Source: Chitinophagaceae bacterium
GTDB lineage: Bacteria > Bacteroidota > Bacteroidia > Chitinophagales > Chitinophagaceae
DNA length: 64,000 bases
Assembly (NCBI GenBank): GCA_019638595.1
Contig: JAHBTJ010000001.1
Span: forward strand, 186,001-250,000
Direction of reading: 5' to 3'
Numbering within the stretch: position 1 is the stretch's first letter; each line of letters starts with the position of its first letter. Shown here piece by piece: positions 19,030-27,454 of the stretch. The notes beneath the pieces were generated by a model. The model made no database searches. It had not been told where the DNA came from and saw nothing but the letters and a program-made list of their open reading frames with translations. A program made the position numbers and the translations under genes.

Positions 19030-20133
19030 ATGGCATTACAGGCAGGTATTGTGGGATTGCCCAATGTGGGTAAATCAACTTTATTTAATGCGCTAAGCAG
19101 CGCCAAGGCCCAGGCGGCTAATTTTCCTTTTTGTACGATTGAGCCGAATGTAGGTGTAATAACCGTGCCCGACGAGCGGCTGATTGAACTGGAAAAGCTG
19201 GTGAAGCCGGAAAGGGTAGTGCCTACTACCGTGGAAATTGTAGATATAGCAGGTTTGGTAAAAGGAGCCAGCAAAGGGGAAGGATTGGGCAACCAGTTTT
19301 TAGGAAATATCCGCAGCACCGATGCTATTATACATGTTTTAAGATGTTTTGATGATGATAATGTAATTCATGTGGATGGAAACGTGAACCCGGTAAGGGA
19401 TAAAGAGATTATAGATACGGAGCTCCAGTTGAAAGACCTTGACAGTGTGGAGAAAAAGATCAGCAAAATTGAAAAGGTTACCAGGACCAGCGGAGATAAA
19501 GAGCAGATACGAGGTTTGGAAATATTACAGCAATTAAAAGTGCACCTGGAGCAGGGTAAAAACGCAAGGTCGTTTTCTGTAAGTAAAGAAGATAGGGAGA
19601 AATTCATTAATGATACTTTCCTGCTTACCATTAAGCCCGTTATATATGTATGTAACGTGGATGAAAAAAGCGTTATTAAGGGAAACAAACATACCGATGC
19701 CATAAAAGAGCTGGTAAAGGATGAAAATGCGGAAATTCTTTTTGTAAGCGCCGCTATTGAAAGCGAAATTGCCGTAATGGACAGCTATGAAGACCGGCAG
19801 ATGTTCCTGGAAGATCTTGGACTAAAAGAAAGCGGTGTAACCAGGCTGATCCGTTCTACGTATCATTTGCTTGACCTCATTACTTATTTTACCGCCGGTG
19901 TACAGGAAGTAAGGGCCTGGACGATCACAAAGGGTATGCTGGCTCCGCAGGCAGCCGGCGTTATACATACCGATTTTGAAAAAGGATTTATACGCGCCGA
20001 AGTGATCAGGTATAAGGATTTTATTCAGTACAAATCGGAAGCGGCTTGCCGCGATGCGGGAAAATTGGCCGTTCAGGGTAAAGATTACGTGGTGGAAGAT
20101 GGCGACATCATGCATTTCAGGTTTAATGTATAA
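19030..20133 (+). CDS. ychF: Redox-regulated ATPase/GTPase YchF (Obg family)
   Basis: This is a universally conserved cytosolic P-loop NTPase of the Obg/OLA1 family that interacts with ribosomes. The G1 motif GLPNVGKS is at residues 9-16. The switch II region follows as DIAGLVKGASKGEGLGNQFL. G4 reads NVDE instead of NKxD, as expected for the ATP-preferring YchF branch. The C-terminal TGS-like domain contains QEVRAWTITKG and AAGVIHTDFEKGFIRAEV, with the family ending near YVVEDGDIMHFRFNV. The length (367 aa) is standard. Confidence 0.97.
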   Translation: MALQAGIVGLPNVGKSTLFNALSSAKAQAANFPFCTIEPNVGVITVPDERLIELEKLVKPERVVPTTVEIVDIAGLVKGASKGEGLGNQFLGNIRSTDAIIHVLRCFDDDNVIHVDGNVNPVRDKEIIDTELQLKDLDSVEKKISKIEKVTRTSGDKEQIRGLEILQQLKVHLEQGKNARSFSVSKEDREKFINDTFLLTIKPVIYVCNVDEKSVIKGNKHTDAIKELVKDENAEILFVSAAIESEIAVMDSYEDRQMFLEDLGLKESGVTRLIRSTYHLLDLITYFTAGVQEVRAWTITKGMLAPQAAGVIHTDFEKGFIRAEVIRYKDFIQYKSEAACRDAGKLAVQGKDYVVEDGDIMHFRFNV

Positions 20134-20153
20134 CAAGCTTTTTTTACTTTTAC

Positions 20154-20206
20154 CACATAGAAAAAGAGGGGACATAATAGCTAATGTGCCTCTGTGTTTC
20201 TATGTG
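20154..20206 (+). terminator. Imperfect hairpin after ychF
   Basis: Arms at about 20154-20174 (CACATAGAAAAAGAGG type) and 20184-20206 (CCTCTGTGTTTCTATGTG type) form an imperfect stem of about 20 bp, beginning 20 bp after the ychF stop. It could stop or stabilise the ychF transcript. It overlaps the possible 5' end of the next reading frame. Confidence 0.5.
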
Positions 20207-20209
20207 TTT

Positions 20210-20614
20210 ATGTTGTGCATGGCGTTCTTTGCGTATGCTTGTTCATCTCCCGCCGGCAAAAAATCACCACAAACTAAAATACCAGGTACCGCCGTAGTTA
20301 GCGACTCGGATGGTGCTCGTCCAAAAGACAGTATAGTCGCATCGGACAAACGAACACTCACTGCCGCAGACGTACAGTACCTCGACTTCATGATCATTGA
20401 AGAGCATCCCGAGGTTATTTTATTTCATGAAAACAAGCCTGAAACAATTGATTTCGCTAACGAATTAAAAGACTATTTCAAATCAAGAAATGCCGATATG
20501 CGCGAGAACGGAGCGCCCACTCCCGAAGCCGAAAAAGGCCGGTCGCAAAAATTTTATGTACACCATGTGGGCGATAATCTTTTCAGGGTATATGTATTTG
20601 ATGAATGGAGGTAG
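20210..20614 (+). CDS. Small hypothetical lipoprotein
   Basis: The frame encodes a hydrophobic segment ending in FAYAC, a lipobox-like site, followed by SSPAGKKS and a charged soluble domain of about 115 aa containing FMIIEEHPEVILFHENKP and FYVHHVGDNLFRVYVFDEWR. I do not recognise the family. The start is uncertain. ATG 20210 lies just after the ychF hairpin but gives a signal without the usual N-terminal positive charges. ATG 20126 overlaps ychF by 8 bp and would run through the hairpin. Confidence 0.5.
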   Translation: MLCMAFFAYACSSPAGKKSPQTKIPGTAVVSDSDGARPKDSIVASDKRTLTAADVQYLDFMIIEEHPEVILFHENKPETIDFANELKDYFKSRNADMRENGAPTPEAEKGRSQKFYVHHVGDNLFRVYVFDEWR

Positions 20615-20624
20615 TGGCTGGTGA

Positions 20625-20766
20625 TCAGCCGTTAGCCCTGAGCTGTCAGCGATCAGCGATTTATAGTTTATGATTTTTTGTTTGTAGTTTGTTTACACAA
20701 ATTGTTAAATCCCTAACTATAAACTCTAAACAATAAACTTCAAACCTGTCTGCTGAGGCGGATATC
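20625..20766. repeat. Intergenic repeat copy
   Basis: The copy starts with GATCAGC/CTGTCAGC words, then TTTATAGTTTATGATTTTTT. An approximate reverse complement follows about 35 bp later (AACTATAAACTC, AACAATAAACTTC). It ends with a GC-rich element at 20745-20766 (CCTGTCTGCTGAGGCGGAT). The same modules occur in the other intergenic repeats of this window. Confidence 0.6.
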
Positions 20767-21028
20767 AAATACATGAAGAGCCATAGGCTTGATGTGATAT
20801 TTGTGCGTGAGATTTTAATCTCGCATATAAAAGAAAGAACTTCAAAAGATTAAATACTGACCCTAACAGGCAGGTTGGTGTCTCCGCCATAGGCGTCAAC
20901 TTAAGCCTGATCACTTTATATGAAGGGTAGCCCGCCGCGGCGGGCAAATAAAGCGTGCGGCATTCTTTTTCAAAAAACATTTTACAGCGACATAGTTTGG
21001 CGTAGCGGGCGGCTACATTTGTGCCGTT
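20767..21028. other. Gap before the ATPase gene; GC palindrome
   Basis: No convincing gene is present in this stretch. A perfect 16-bp palindrome, GCCCGCCGCGGCGGGC, lies at 20930-20945. Shorter GC-rich words (TCCGCCATAGGCG, GTAGCGGGCGGC) flank it. The promoter of the ATPase gene must lie here, but I cannot place it. Confidence 0.5.
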
Positions 21029-21817
21029 ATGAACAGCTCTGGCTACATTTCAACATACTTAAAAGATGAAGATCTAATACGCTTATCGGATACAGCGCTT
21101 GCCGGTGTATTTGACAGAGAATTAAGAAAACAGCGAACTTACCTGGTTACAGGCGGCAGCGCCATCGGTAAAACCACATTACTGGTAATGCTTGCTTCTT
21201 ATATGGGCTTTAAAAGCCCTGAAAAATATAAAACAGGTGTCATCACCTTAGGGTTATCGCCGCAGGAATGGATAAACAGGATAATAGCGAATTTAGGACC
21301 TGCAAAACTGGAAGAACTGGTGAAGCACACCAATAGGCTAATGACGGAAAGAGAACCTGCCACCGATAAAATATATAAAAAAATTGCCGGTGACCTATTG
21401 ATAAATGAAAACAGCTATATAAGTGCTCCTACGGTTCTCCTGATCATTAAAAAGTGGATGAAAGAATATAAGCCGGATGTTATTGTAATTGACGCTGTTG
21501 ACCGCGTTAAACCAGATGTACAAAACAAATATAGATGGCTGAAAGCCCTGCAGGCTGCCGCACAGGTGTATAATGTGCCGATCGTTTTTAGCTTGCCGAT
21601 GAAAAGGGCGTTCAGCAAAAAAGCTCATTTTAGGAGATTGGAAAAGCTGAAAAGCGTTACACGATATGCGGATATCATTATCTCTATCTATAAGCCGTCT
21701 TTCTATAAATGTTGCAAAGGAGAAACCTTATTTTTTGTACAGGAAAATGGGCAAAAGCCCGGTAAAATAAAATTAGTCTCAGAATATCAGCATCAGCGAT
21801 ACAGAATGATTGAATAA
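21029..21817 (+). CDS. RecA/DnaB-like P-loop ATPase
   Basis: This 262-aa cytosolic ATPase has Walker A GGSAIGKT at residues 42-49 and Walker B in PDVIVIDAVDRV. Its fold order resembles the helicase domain of DnaB or RadA: GVITLGLSPQEWINRIIANL occupies the place of the sensor segment after Walker A, and VYNVPIVFSLPMKRAF the place of the segment after Walker B. It lacks a DnaB N-terminal domain and a zinc finger, so it is a stand-alone core. The next gene begins directly after its stop codon, so the pair is probably translationally coupled. The biological role is unknown. Confidence 0.7.
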   Translation: MNSSGYISTYLKDEDLIRLSDTALAGVFDRELRKQRTYLVTGGSAIGKTTLLVMLASYMGFKSPEKYKTGVITLGLSPQEWINRIIANLGPAKLEELVKHTNRLMTEREPATDKIYKKIAGDLLINENSYISAPTVLLIIKKWMKEYKPDVIVIDAVDRVKPDVQNKYRWLKALQAAAQVYNVPIVFSLPMKRAFSKKAHFRRLEKLKSVTRYADIIISIYKPSFYKCCKGETLFFVQENGQKPGKIKLVSEYQHQRYRMIE

Positions 21818-22459
21818 ATGCCTGCCATTACCTTTATTTCCGACACCCATACATTGCACAGGGAGCTGCGGCTTTCCGGTGGCGATATATTGATACATTG
21901 CGGTGATGTAACGGAATATGGTACAAAAGAAGAATTAAAAGATTTTCTGGATTGGTTTTCGGGGCAACCGTTTTCACACAAAATATTTATTGCGGGCAAT
22001 CACGATTTGTGCCTGGAAGAAATGAGCCGCCGGGAGAAAAATAAGATCATTCCCGGTAATATTACCTACCTGCAGAACGAAGCTGTTACCATCAACGGCA
22101 TCAATATTTACGGCAGCCCCGTAAGCCCTTATTTCCTGGGAATGGCGTTTAACCGGAAAAGAGGTAAAGAAATTCAAAAAGAATGGAATAAAATTCCCGC
22201 GAATACCGATATTCTTATTACCCACACACCGCCTTTCGGCATTATGGATAACGGCTTCGGTTGCGAAGACTTGTTGGCGGCTGTAAATGAAATGAAGCCC
22301 GGGCTTTCTGTTTTCGGGCATGTGCACGAACAAAACGGAATGATACAAGAAGGCGGAACTACATTTATCAATGCGACATTGGTAAATACCCTTGCCGGTA
22401 TAAATGAGGTGAATTATAGGGTAATTTCAAAGCCTGTGGAAATAAATATGAATTTATGA
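21818..22459 (+). CDS. Calcineurin-like metallophosphoesterase
   Basis: This 213-aa cytosolic phosphoesterase has all family motifs: DTH (D9, H11), GD (D30), GNHD (residues 60-63), THTPP and a final GHVH. It resembles the MPPED-type/UPF0046 branch, which hydrolyses phosphodiesters or nucleotides, more than nuclease SbcD. The ATG abuts the stop of the ATPase gene with no gap. Pairing with a P-loop ATPase suggests nucleic-acid or nucleotide work, but this is inference. Confidence 0.88.
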   Translation: MPAITFISDTHTLHRELRLSGGDILIHCGDVTEYGTKEELKDFLDWFSGQPFSHKIFIAGNHDLCLEEMSRREKNKIIPGNITYLQNEAVTINGINIYGSPVSPYFLGMAFNRKRGKEIQKEWNKIPANTDILITHTPPFGIMDNGFGCEDLLAAVNEMKPGLSVFGHVHEQNGMIQEGGTTFINATLVNTLAGINEVNYRVISKPVEINMNL

Positions 22460-22504
22460 CCAAATAAAATCCCGGTCAATTCGTTCTCACTTCAATAATA
22501 AGAT

Positions 22505-23701
22505 ATGACAATAAGCAATCTGAATACTCTTCCTGGTATGGGCACAGAATACAATTTACCTTACTTAAATAGCGCATCTACACTTGCAAAAGAAATAGGC
22601 AGAATAAAGAAAGATTCTGCTGAAAAGCGAATGAGGGGTAAAGAAAATTTCAACTTTTTTACTGCCATTGTTAGTGGCAAAAGCGATAAAGTACATATTG
22701 AAAAATATCACTCAAATTTTTTGGCATACCTATTAGACCCCCATGGGATGCACGATTTTGGAGGGTTGTTTCTCAAAGAATTTTTTAAGATCATAGGAGA
22801 AAGAAATAATGAATTGCCTGATGAAAAAAGTTTACGCTTAGAAAGAGAAAAACCTGCTAACGGGCGATTTATTGATATTGTTCTTGAAAACAGCGACTGG
22901 ATAGTATTTATAGAAAACAAGATCCTCTTTAATGAACAGCCTAATCAGATGAGTGATTATTTTGAATTTGCTAGAGAGAAGTACAAAAAGGGTATAGGTA
23001 TATATCTTACATTAAATGGCGGCGCTCCTCCAAGTATGAATGGTCAAAAACCAGCCAATGAAAATTTTCAGATAATTCTTTTGTCATATAAGGAAATAAT
23101 AAAGTGGTTGCAATATTGTTCTGAAGTAGAAGAAATAAAAGAACATAAGCATATCTTAGTTTTTTTGGAACAATACATTTCCATAATAATAAAACTTACC
23201 AAATCCATGAATGAAGAAGCAAGAAGCATTAGAAAAGAGTTGATGGAAAACAAAGCAAAAACTCTTGAGATTGTTAAGAACTGGGGCTATTTTTCTATGA
23301 GTATTGAAACAATAGTAAAAGAAGTTCGTGATAAGTTCAAAAATGATTTAGAGCAAAAAGTCAATGAAGAATTAAATGCAGACAGAGGTATTCCTGATAA
23401 TTTTTCTGTTGAGATTTTACAGGGGGCATATTTATTTAACGGTGATGAGGATGATGGCGATTGCTATTTTGGACTTGGTTTTGTTGTAAAAAAAGACAAT
23501 CAGTGGTATAACTATGGGGGTAAAGGTCATGGTGGACATGGTAACGGAATAACGCTTAATAACATAAGTAGTGAGGGCAGCGATGTAGATAAGGCGAATG
23601 CTCTTTTATTAGAGGCTCAGGATAATGACAGTCAGTGGGAAGAAATTATAGAATCAACAGCAAATAATATAGTAGAAGAGGTAAAAAGAATTTTTGACTA
23701 G
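22505..23701 (+). CDS. PD-(D/E)XK nuclease-family protein
   Basis: This 398-aa protein resembles the PDDEXK_4 family. The family's N-terminal motif (EKYHSNFLAYLLDPHGMHDFG) surrounds residues 66-85. The catalytic core is GRFIDIVLE (D124) followed by WIVFIENK (E137, K139), the canonical D-x12-ExK spacing. The C-terminal half (about 240-398) is charged and probably DNA- or target-binding. The base composition looks more AT-rich than the flanking operons. A WYL regulator follows after one base. Such nucleases are frequent in defence loci, but no methylase or restriction partner is present. Confidence 0.8.
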   Translation: MTISNLNTLPGMGTEYNLPYLNSASTLAKEIGRIKKDSAEKRMRGKENFNFFTAIVSGKSDKVHIEKYHSNFLAYLLDPHGMHDFGGLFLKEFFKIIGERNNELPDEKSLRLEREKPANGRFIDIVLENSDWIVFIENKILFNEQPNQMSDYFEFAREKYKKGIGIYLTLNGGAPPSMNGQKPANENFQIILLSYKEIIKWLQYCSEVEEIKEHKHILVFLEQYISIIIKLTKSMNEEARSIRKELMENKAKTLEIVKNWGYFSMSIETIVKEVRDKFKNDLEQKVNEELNADRGIPDNFSVEILQGAYLFNGDEDDGDCYFGLGFVVKKDNQWYNYGGKGHGGHGNGITLNNISSEGSDVDKANALLLEAQDNDSQWEEIIESTANNIVEEVKRIFD

Positions 23702-23702
23702 A

Positions 23703-24620
23703 ATGTCAAAACGAGGCTACATATCCCGTTATTCGCTGATCCTGAAAAAGCTGAAAGTAAAGCCTTATTCAACTTATGAGGAGTTACAAGCCTGTATCGA
23801 AAACAAGTTTGACTACCTGCAGATGCGAGACGATACATTGAATATTGGCTTTTCCAAACGAACACTTCAACGGGATATAAAAGAAATCAGGAACGTTTTT
23901 GGAATTGACATTGAATATTCAAAATCAAACAAGGGTTATTTTATCAACCGGGATGAAACAGAGAATATGAGCTTCCAAAGAATGATGGAAGCCTTTGATA
24001 TATTTAATTCCCTAAACCTTGCACAGGATATTATACCGTTTATTCATTTGGAAAAACGCCGCCCACAGGGAACAGAAAATTTATATGGCTTGCTCCATGC
24101 CATCAAAAACAGGCTCCAAATCAAATTCACTTACCAGAAATTCTGGGAAGAAGAGTCAAGCGGGCGCTTGGCAGCGCCTTATGCTTTAAAGGAGTTTAAA
24201 AACCGGTGGTATATCATGGCAAAAGACAGCAAAGACAATAACATTAAAAGCTTTGCGCTTGACCGTTTAACAAATCTTGAAATTACTACCCAAACGTATC
24301 AATATCCCGACAATTACAACATTGAACAAAGCTACCGATATTGCTTTGGCATTATAAGCCCGAATGACGAAGAGCCGCAGCACATTATCTTATCGTTTGA
24401 CCCTTTTCAGGGCAAGTATATCAAAACGTTACCATTACACGATACTCAACAGGTTTTAATTGACAATGACGATGAATTACAAATAAAATTAAAGCTGTGT
24501 GTAACGCACGATTTGATAATGGAATTACTTTCGTTTGGCGCCAACATGAAAGTAATTGAACCCCAATCATTGGCTGACGAAATAAAACAAGCCCATAAAA
24601 AAGCATATAAGCAATATTAG
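23703..24620 (+). CDS. HTH-WYL domain transcriptional regulator
   Basis: The protein has an N-terminal winged-helix segment (SKRTLQRDIKEIRNVFGIDIEYS) and a WYL domain around residues 140-220 (APYALKEFKNRWYIMAKD, SFALDRLTNLEI), then the C-terminal WCX-type extension. WYL regulators sense nucleic-acid ligands or damage and often control phage-defence islands (BrxR and CapW are examples). The frame opens at a TTG (23694) overlapping the nuclease stop. The ATG at 23703 leaves one base between genes and is preferred (305 aa). It is the last gene before the seven-gene cluster and is separated from it by 456 bp. Confidence 0.88.
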   Translation: MSKRGYISRYSLILKKLKVKPYSTYEELQACIENKFDYLQMRDDTLNIGFSKRTLQRDIKEIRNVFGIDIEYSKSNKGYFINRDETENMSFQRMMEAFDIFNSLNLAQDIIPFIHLEKRRPQGTENLYGLLHAIKNRLQIKFTYQKFWEEESSGRLAAPYALKEFKNRWYIMAKDSKDNNIKSFALDRLTNLEITTQTYQYPDNYNIEQSYRYCFGIISPNDEEPQHIILSFDPFQGKYIKTLPLHDTQQVLIDNDDELQIKLKLCVTHDLIMELLSFGANMKVIEPQSLADEIKQAHKKAYKQY

Positions 24621-24736
24621 CCAGCGCACAGGTTTAAAAGTCTCCCCAAGCCCGGGCACAGATCAAAGCCTGTAGAAGCGCTTCCGCCTTTCCCGGCCAG
24701 AATTCCAGGCAACTAATGTTATCTATCCTGTAATTA

Positions 24737-24853
24737 TTTGAGATTTATTATTTGTGGTTTGTGGTCAACTATAAACAAAAAACCATAAACTATAAACACC
24801 TGATAGCTGATTGCCGATAGCTAATAGCTCACGGCTCACAGCCCATAGCTGAT
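24737..24853. repeat. Intergenic repeat copy upstream of the seven-gene cluster
   Basis: A 25-bp word at 24766-24790 is identical to 48865-48889 and is present in reverse complement at 44656-44680. It is followed by GATAGCTGATTGCCGATAGC and CACAGCCCATAGCTGAT words shared with other copies. Confidence 0.65.
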
Positions 24854-25076
24854 AAAAAAACTTTTCACACTATTATAATTTCTAACTATTAAGTATTATC
24901 TTAGTACCAGGTTGATGATTTTATATGCTTTGACTGCAGATCATCAGTCTCCTGCCCGAATAATGTTCCCTTCCCCGAATGATGAAAGAAAGCATCTATG
25001 TAAATCTCCCCTTTTTAATCCACGTTGAAATTCCTGCACGGTAATTTTTTTTGATCAACCATCAAACGGGATATTC
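24854..25076 (+). promoter_or_regulatory. Probable promoter region of the seven-gene cluster
   Basis: This AT-rich, gene-free region lies in front of the first cluster gene. An element TATGCTTTG at about 24924-24932 resembles, but does not match exactly, the TAnnTTTG -7 box, and no clear -33 TTTG partner is visible. No operator symmetry stands out. Confidence 0.25.
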
Positions 25077-26057
25077 ATGCCTGCTCGTAAAACAGAAAGC
25101 CGGCTTCCGGACGGATTCACAGCCAGTGACCTGGGGGAAAGCGCCCAGGCACAGGAAAACAATGCGGCGATCGTTTCTTTTATAAGATCGCCATTGGTAA
25201 TGGCTCGTCCCAATACGTATGTAATCTTTATTACCGATGCTGCAATTGCCGCCGCCACCGCTAACTACGAATGGGTATTCAGCGAAAACGGAGCTGTAAC
25301 AGCTACTCAAACCACGCCCGCAGGCGAGTTTACTTATACGCCGCAAAGCTTAGGCGCATTATCCATATCAATAAAAATAAAAGGAGCCGACAATGCCGAT
25401 AAAGCTACTATTACGCTTAACCAGGAAGTAGTTACCTTAAATGAAGAACTGGAAGCTTTAATTACGAGTGCTGTTAATAACCCCGGACCCGGTGTTGGAA
25501 ATGTTGAGGTAGCACGGGAGTTGATCAACGATCATAATCCATATTACCAGGCCGTAACATTGCAGGATCCTGAACCGGGCGATGGGTTTAAACGATTTGT
25601 TTTCTCAATGGCTTCAGAAGGGATATTACAAAGAAATGCCGAACAACGCAAGGTATTAACAGATGCACTGGCGGCAGCGCTTAATAATGGATCCGGCGAT
25701 TTTGCCACACTGGCTGTAGAAGGTGCAGGCATATGCAGGATAAGGCTTGCATTAGCGGCTATGGTAGTAGCTGGATTGCCCTGGACTGAGTTGCCGGATG
25801 CAGCAAGTGCCCGTGCATCGGCCGACCAGCAATTACGCGAGCAACTGGGTACTCTCGACGAAAATAAAAAAATTGATCTTTTTAATCTCGTGCGTTTTCC
25901 TAAAAGCAATATCACCTTATGTGGTAAAATACTGGAAGCATTAAGAAACAGGTATTTTGCCGGCGCCAATTTTAATGATGTGCTTACGGGTATGAACGGA
26001 ACAAGGGCGCACTGGATCAACCGGCATTATAAAGAAGGACCACTGGTAACAGCATAG
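25077..26057 (+). CDS. Cluster gene 1: Ig-like plus helical hypothetical protein
   Basis: This 326-aa protein has no signal peptide or membrane segment. Residues about 35-120 form an Ig/PKD-like beta domain (YEWVFSENGAV, FTYTPQSLGALSISIKIKG). Residues 125-326 are mainly helical, with GFKRFVFSMASEGILQRNAE, ICRIRLALAAMVVAGLPW and a C-terminal THWINRHYKEGP-like motif (read as RAHWINRHYKEGP). I do not recognise the family. It is the first gene of an operon-like run and lies 21 bp before gene 2. It may be a structural or adaptor component. Confidence 0.75.
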   Translation: MPARKTESRLPDGFTASDLGESAQAQENNAAIVSFIRSPLVMARPNTYVIFITDAAIAAATANYEWVFSENGAVTATQTTPAGEFTYTPQSLGALSISIKIKGADNADKATITLNQEVVTLNEELEALITSAVNNPGPGVGNVEVARELINDHNPYYQAVTLQDPEPGDGFKRFVFSMASEGILQRNAEQRKVLTDALAAALNNGSGDFATLAVEGAGICRIRLALAAMVVAGLPWTELPDAASARASADQQLREQLGTLDENKKIDLFNLVRFPKSNITLCGKILEALRNRYFAGANFNDVLTGMNGTRAHWINRHYKEGPLVTA

Positions 26058-26078
26058 TTACATTTAGTATTTATTGTT

Positions 26079-27374
26079 ATGTGCAAAACAACAAACAGGG
26101 CAACACATACCGCGTCACCGGCTGAAAAGGACCTGATCGAAATTGAAAAAGTTGTGCCGGCACAGCCGCCCCCGGGTTTGTTTCCCCCGGCTCATACCAT
26201 CTTATCTGCCAATGCAGATACGGCTTCCCCTTTTTTTACGGCTTTTGCCGCTGTTAAAGCAAAGAGTAAATACAGATCGCTGCCATTTGCGGTGATTGAT
26301 TATACCAATGCGGCATCGCCCCTGTATCTTGGAAACAATGATAAAAAGCCTTTTTTTGTAGCCAGCCTCGCTAAAATTGGGGCATTGTTTGCCGCTTTAT
26401 GGTTACGGAAAACAGCGCGTGCAAACATAAGAAAGTCTGCAGCCTCAACCTTTGCGGAGGCGCTGGAAGAATTGAAAGCGAAATGGACGCTTGAAGAAAA
26501 ACCTTTTCCCGATCGGTTCAAAAAAAATGTTATTCCTTCTGCCACCTGGCCCCCTAAGCTGGAAGATATCTTTACCGGCAACAAATTACCAAACGGCGAC
26601 TGGACACTTGATTTTACAGCAGACCTCCCTTTTAAAGGACCCGATCGTGCGGGTTCGCTTGAGGTATTAAAACCTATTGATAAAATGCCGGAGGGCTCAA
26701 CCGCCACCAAAAAAGCGAAAAGAACCAGGATCAATGGACTGGGTTTCAGGGACCGGCTGGAATTGATGATCGGCTGGTCGAGCAATCTTGCAGCGGCATC
26801 CTGCATCAATGCGCTGGGGTACCAGTTTATAAATGGGTGCCTGGAATCGGCGGGCTTTTACAACAGGAACAAAACCACCGGCGGCGGATTATGGCTAAGC
26901 CGTAATTATGACGGACTGTTTGACGGATCGGACTTCCAGGGGAAAACGCAGCAGGGCGCCACAGCTCAGGCTGCTGCCAACTGCATGTGGCTGGCGGCTG
27001 CCAAACAATTGATAGATGTAGAAGCCTCGGAAGACTGGCTGCTGATGATGGATAAAGAAACTTATACCGACAAGCCCGCGCCGGTACCGGTTTTTACAAG
27101 AAGCTTTATTGGAGATGAACTGGTTAAGCAAGGACTTTTACTAAAAGAGCTTAACAGTAAGATCGGCATTTATTATAAGACTACTAAAGACTCCGGCGGG
27201 AATGAAATATACTCCGATTTTCATTATTCAGATGTGGCGAATGTGGAAGAGAGCGATCCTGCAAAGGGCTTGTTGAAGTATGTGATCGCTATTTGTTTTT
27301 CAGGATCGACAGATAATGATGCCAAAGTGTTGTTTGATCTTTCGTTTGAGTTGGAAAAAGCGGTGAAGGCATAG
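26079..27374 (+). CDS. Cluster gene 2: beta-lactamase-fold serine hydrolase
   Basis: This 431-aa protein carries the signature of the serine beta-lactamase/penicillin-binding fold. SLAK (S96-x-x-K99) is the nucleophile motif and SSN (S234, N236) in MIGWSSNLAA is the SxN motif. KIG (361-363) occupies the place of KTG. About 110 residues rich in Lys and Pro are inserted between the first two motifs. It has no signal peptide, unlike true beta-lactamases, so it is expected in the cytosol or inside a particle. The N terminus MCKTTNR plus a Pro-rich linker resembles that of cluster gene 3. The substrate is unknown. Confidence 0.75.
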   Translation: MCKTTNRATHTASPAEKDLIEIEKVVPAQPPPGLFPPAHTILSANADTASPFFTAFAAVKAKSKYRSLPFAVIDYTNAASPLYLGNNDKKPFFVASLAKIGALFAALWLRKTARANIRKSAASTFAEALEELKAKWTLEEKPFPDRFKKNVIPSATWPPKLEDIFTGNKLPNGDWTLDFTADLPFKGPDRAGSLEVLKPIDKMPEGSTATKKAKRTRINGLGFRDRLELMIGWSSNLAAASCINALGYQFINGCLESAGFYNRNKTTGGGLWLSRNYDGLFDGSDFQGKTQQGATAQAAANCMWLAAAKQLIDVEASEDWLLMMDKETYTDKPAPVPVFTRSFIGDELVKQGLLLKELNSKIGIYYKTTKDSGGNEIYSDFHYSDVANVEESDPAKGLLKYVIAICFSGSTDNDAKVLFDLSFELEKAVKA

Positions 27375-27454
27375 AAGAAGTAGTAAGTGGTAAGGTATAA
27401 GAGATAAGGGATTTTAACCCAATTAGCTTACTCAGCTCATTTAACTTGTTAGCG

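Noticed and set aside
20126-20209. Earlier ATG at 20126 as the start of the small lipoprotein
   Set aside because: It overlaps ychF and runs through a strong hairpin, giving an unusually long 50-residue leader; kept only as an alternative.
21818-22459. SbcD-like nuclease subunit paired with the upstream ATPase as SbcCD
   Set aside because: The upstream ATPase is a 262-aa RecA/DnaB-like core without the SMC coiled coil of SbcC, and the phosphoesterase is too short for SbcD.
26079-26110. MCKT at the start of cluster gene 2 (and gene 3) as a lipoprotein lipobox
   Set aside because: There is no hydrophobic signal segment before the cysteine at position 2, so SPII processing is not possible.
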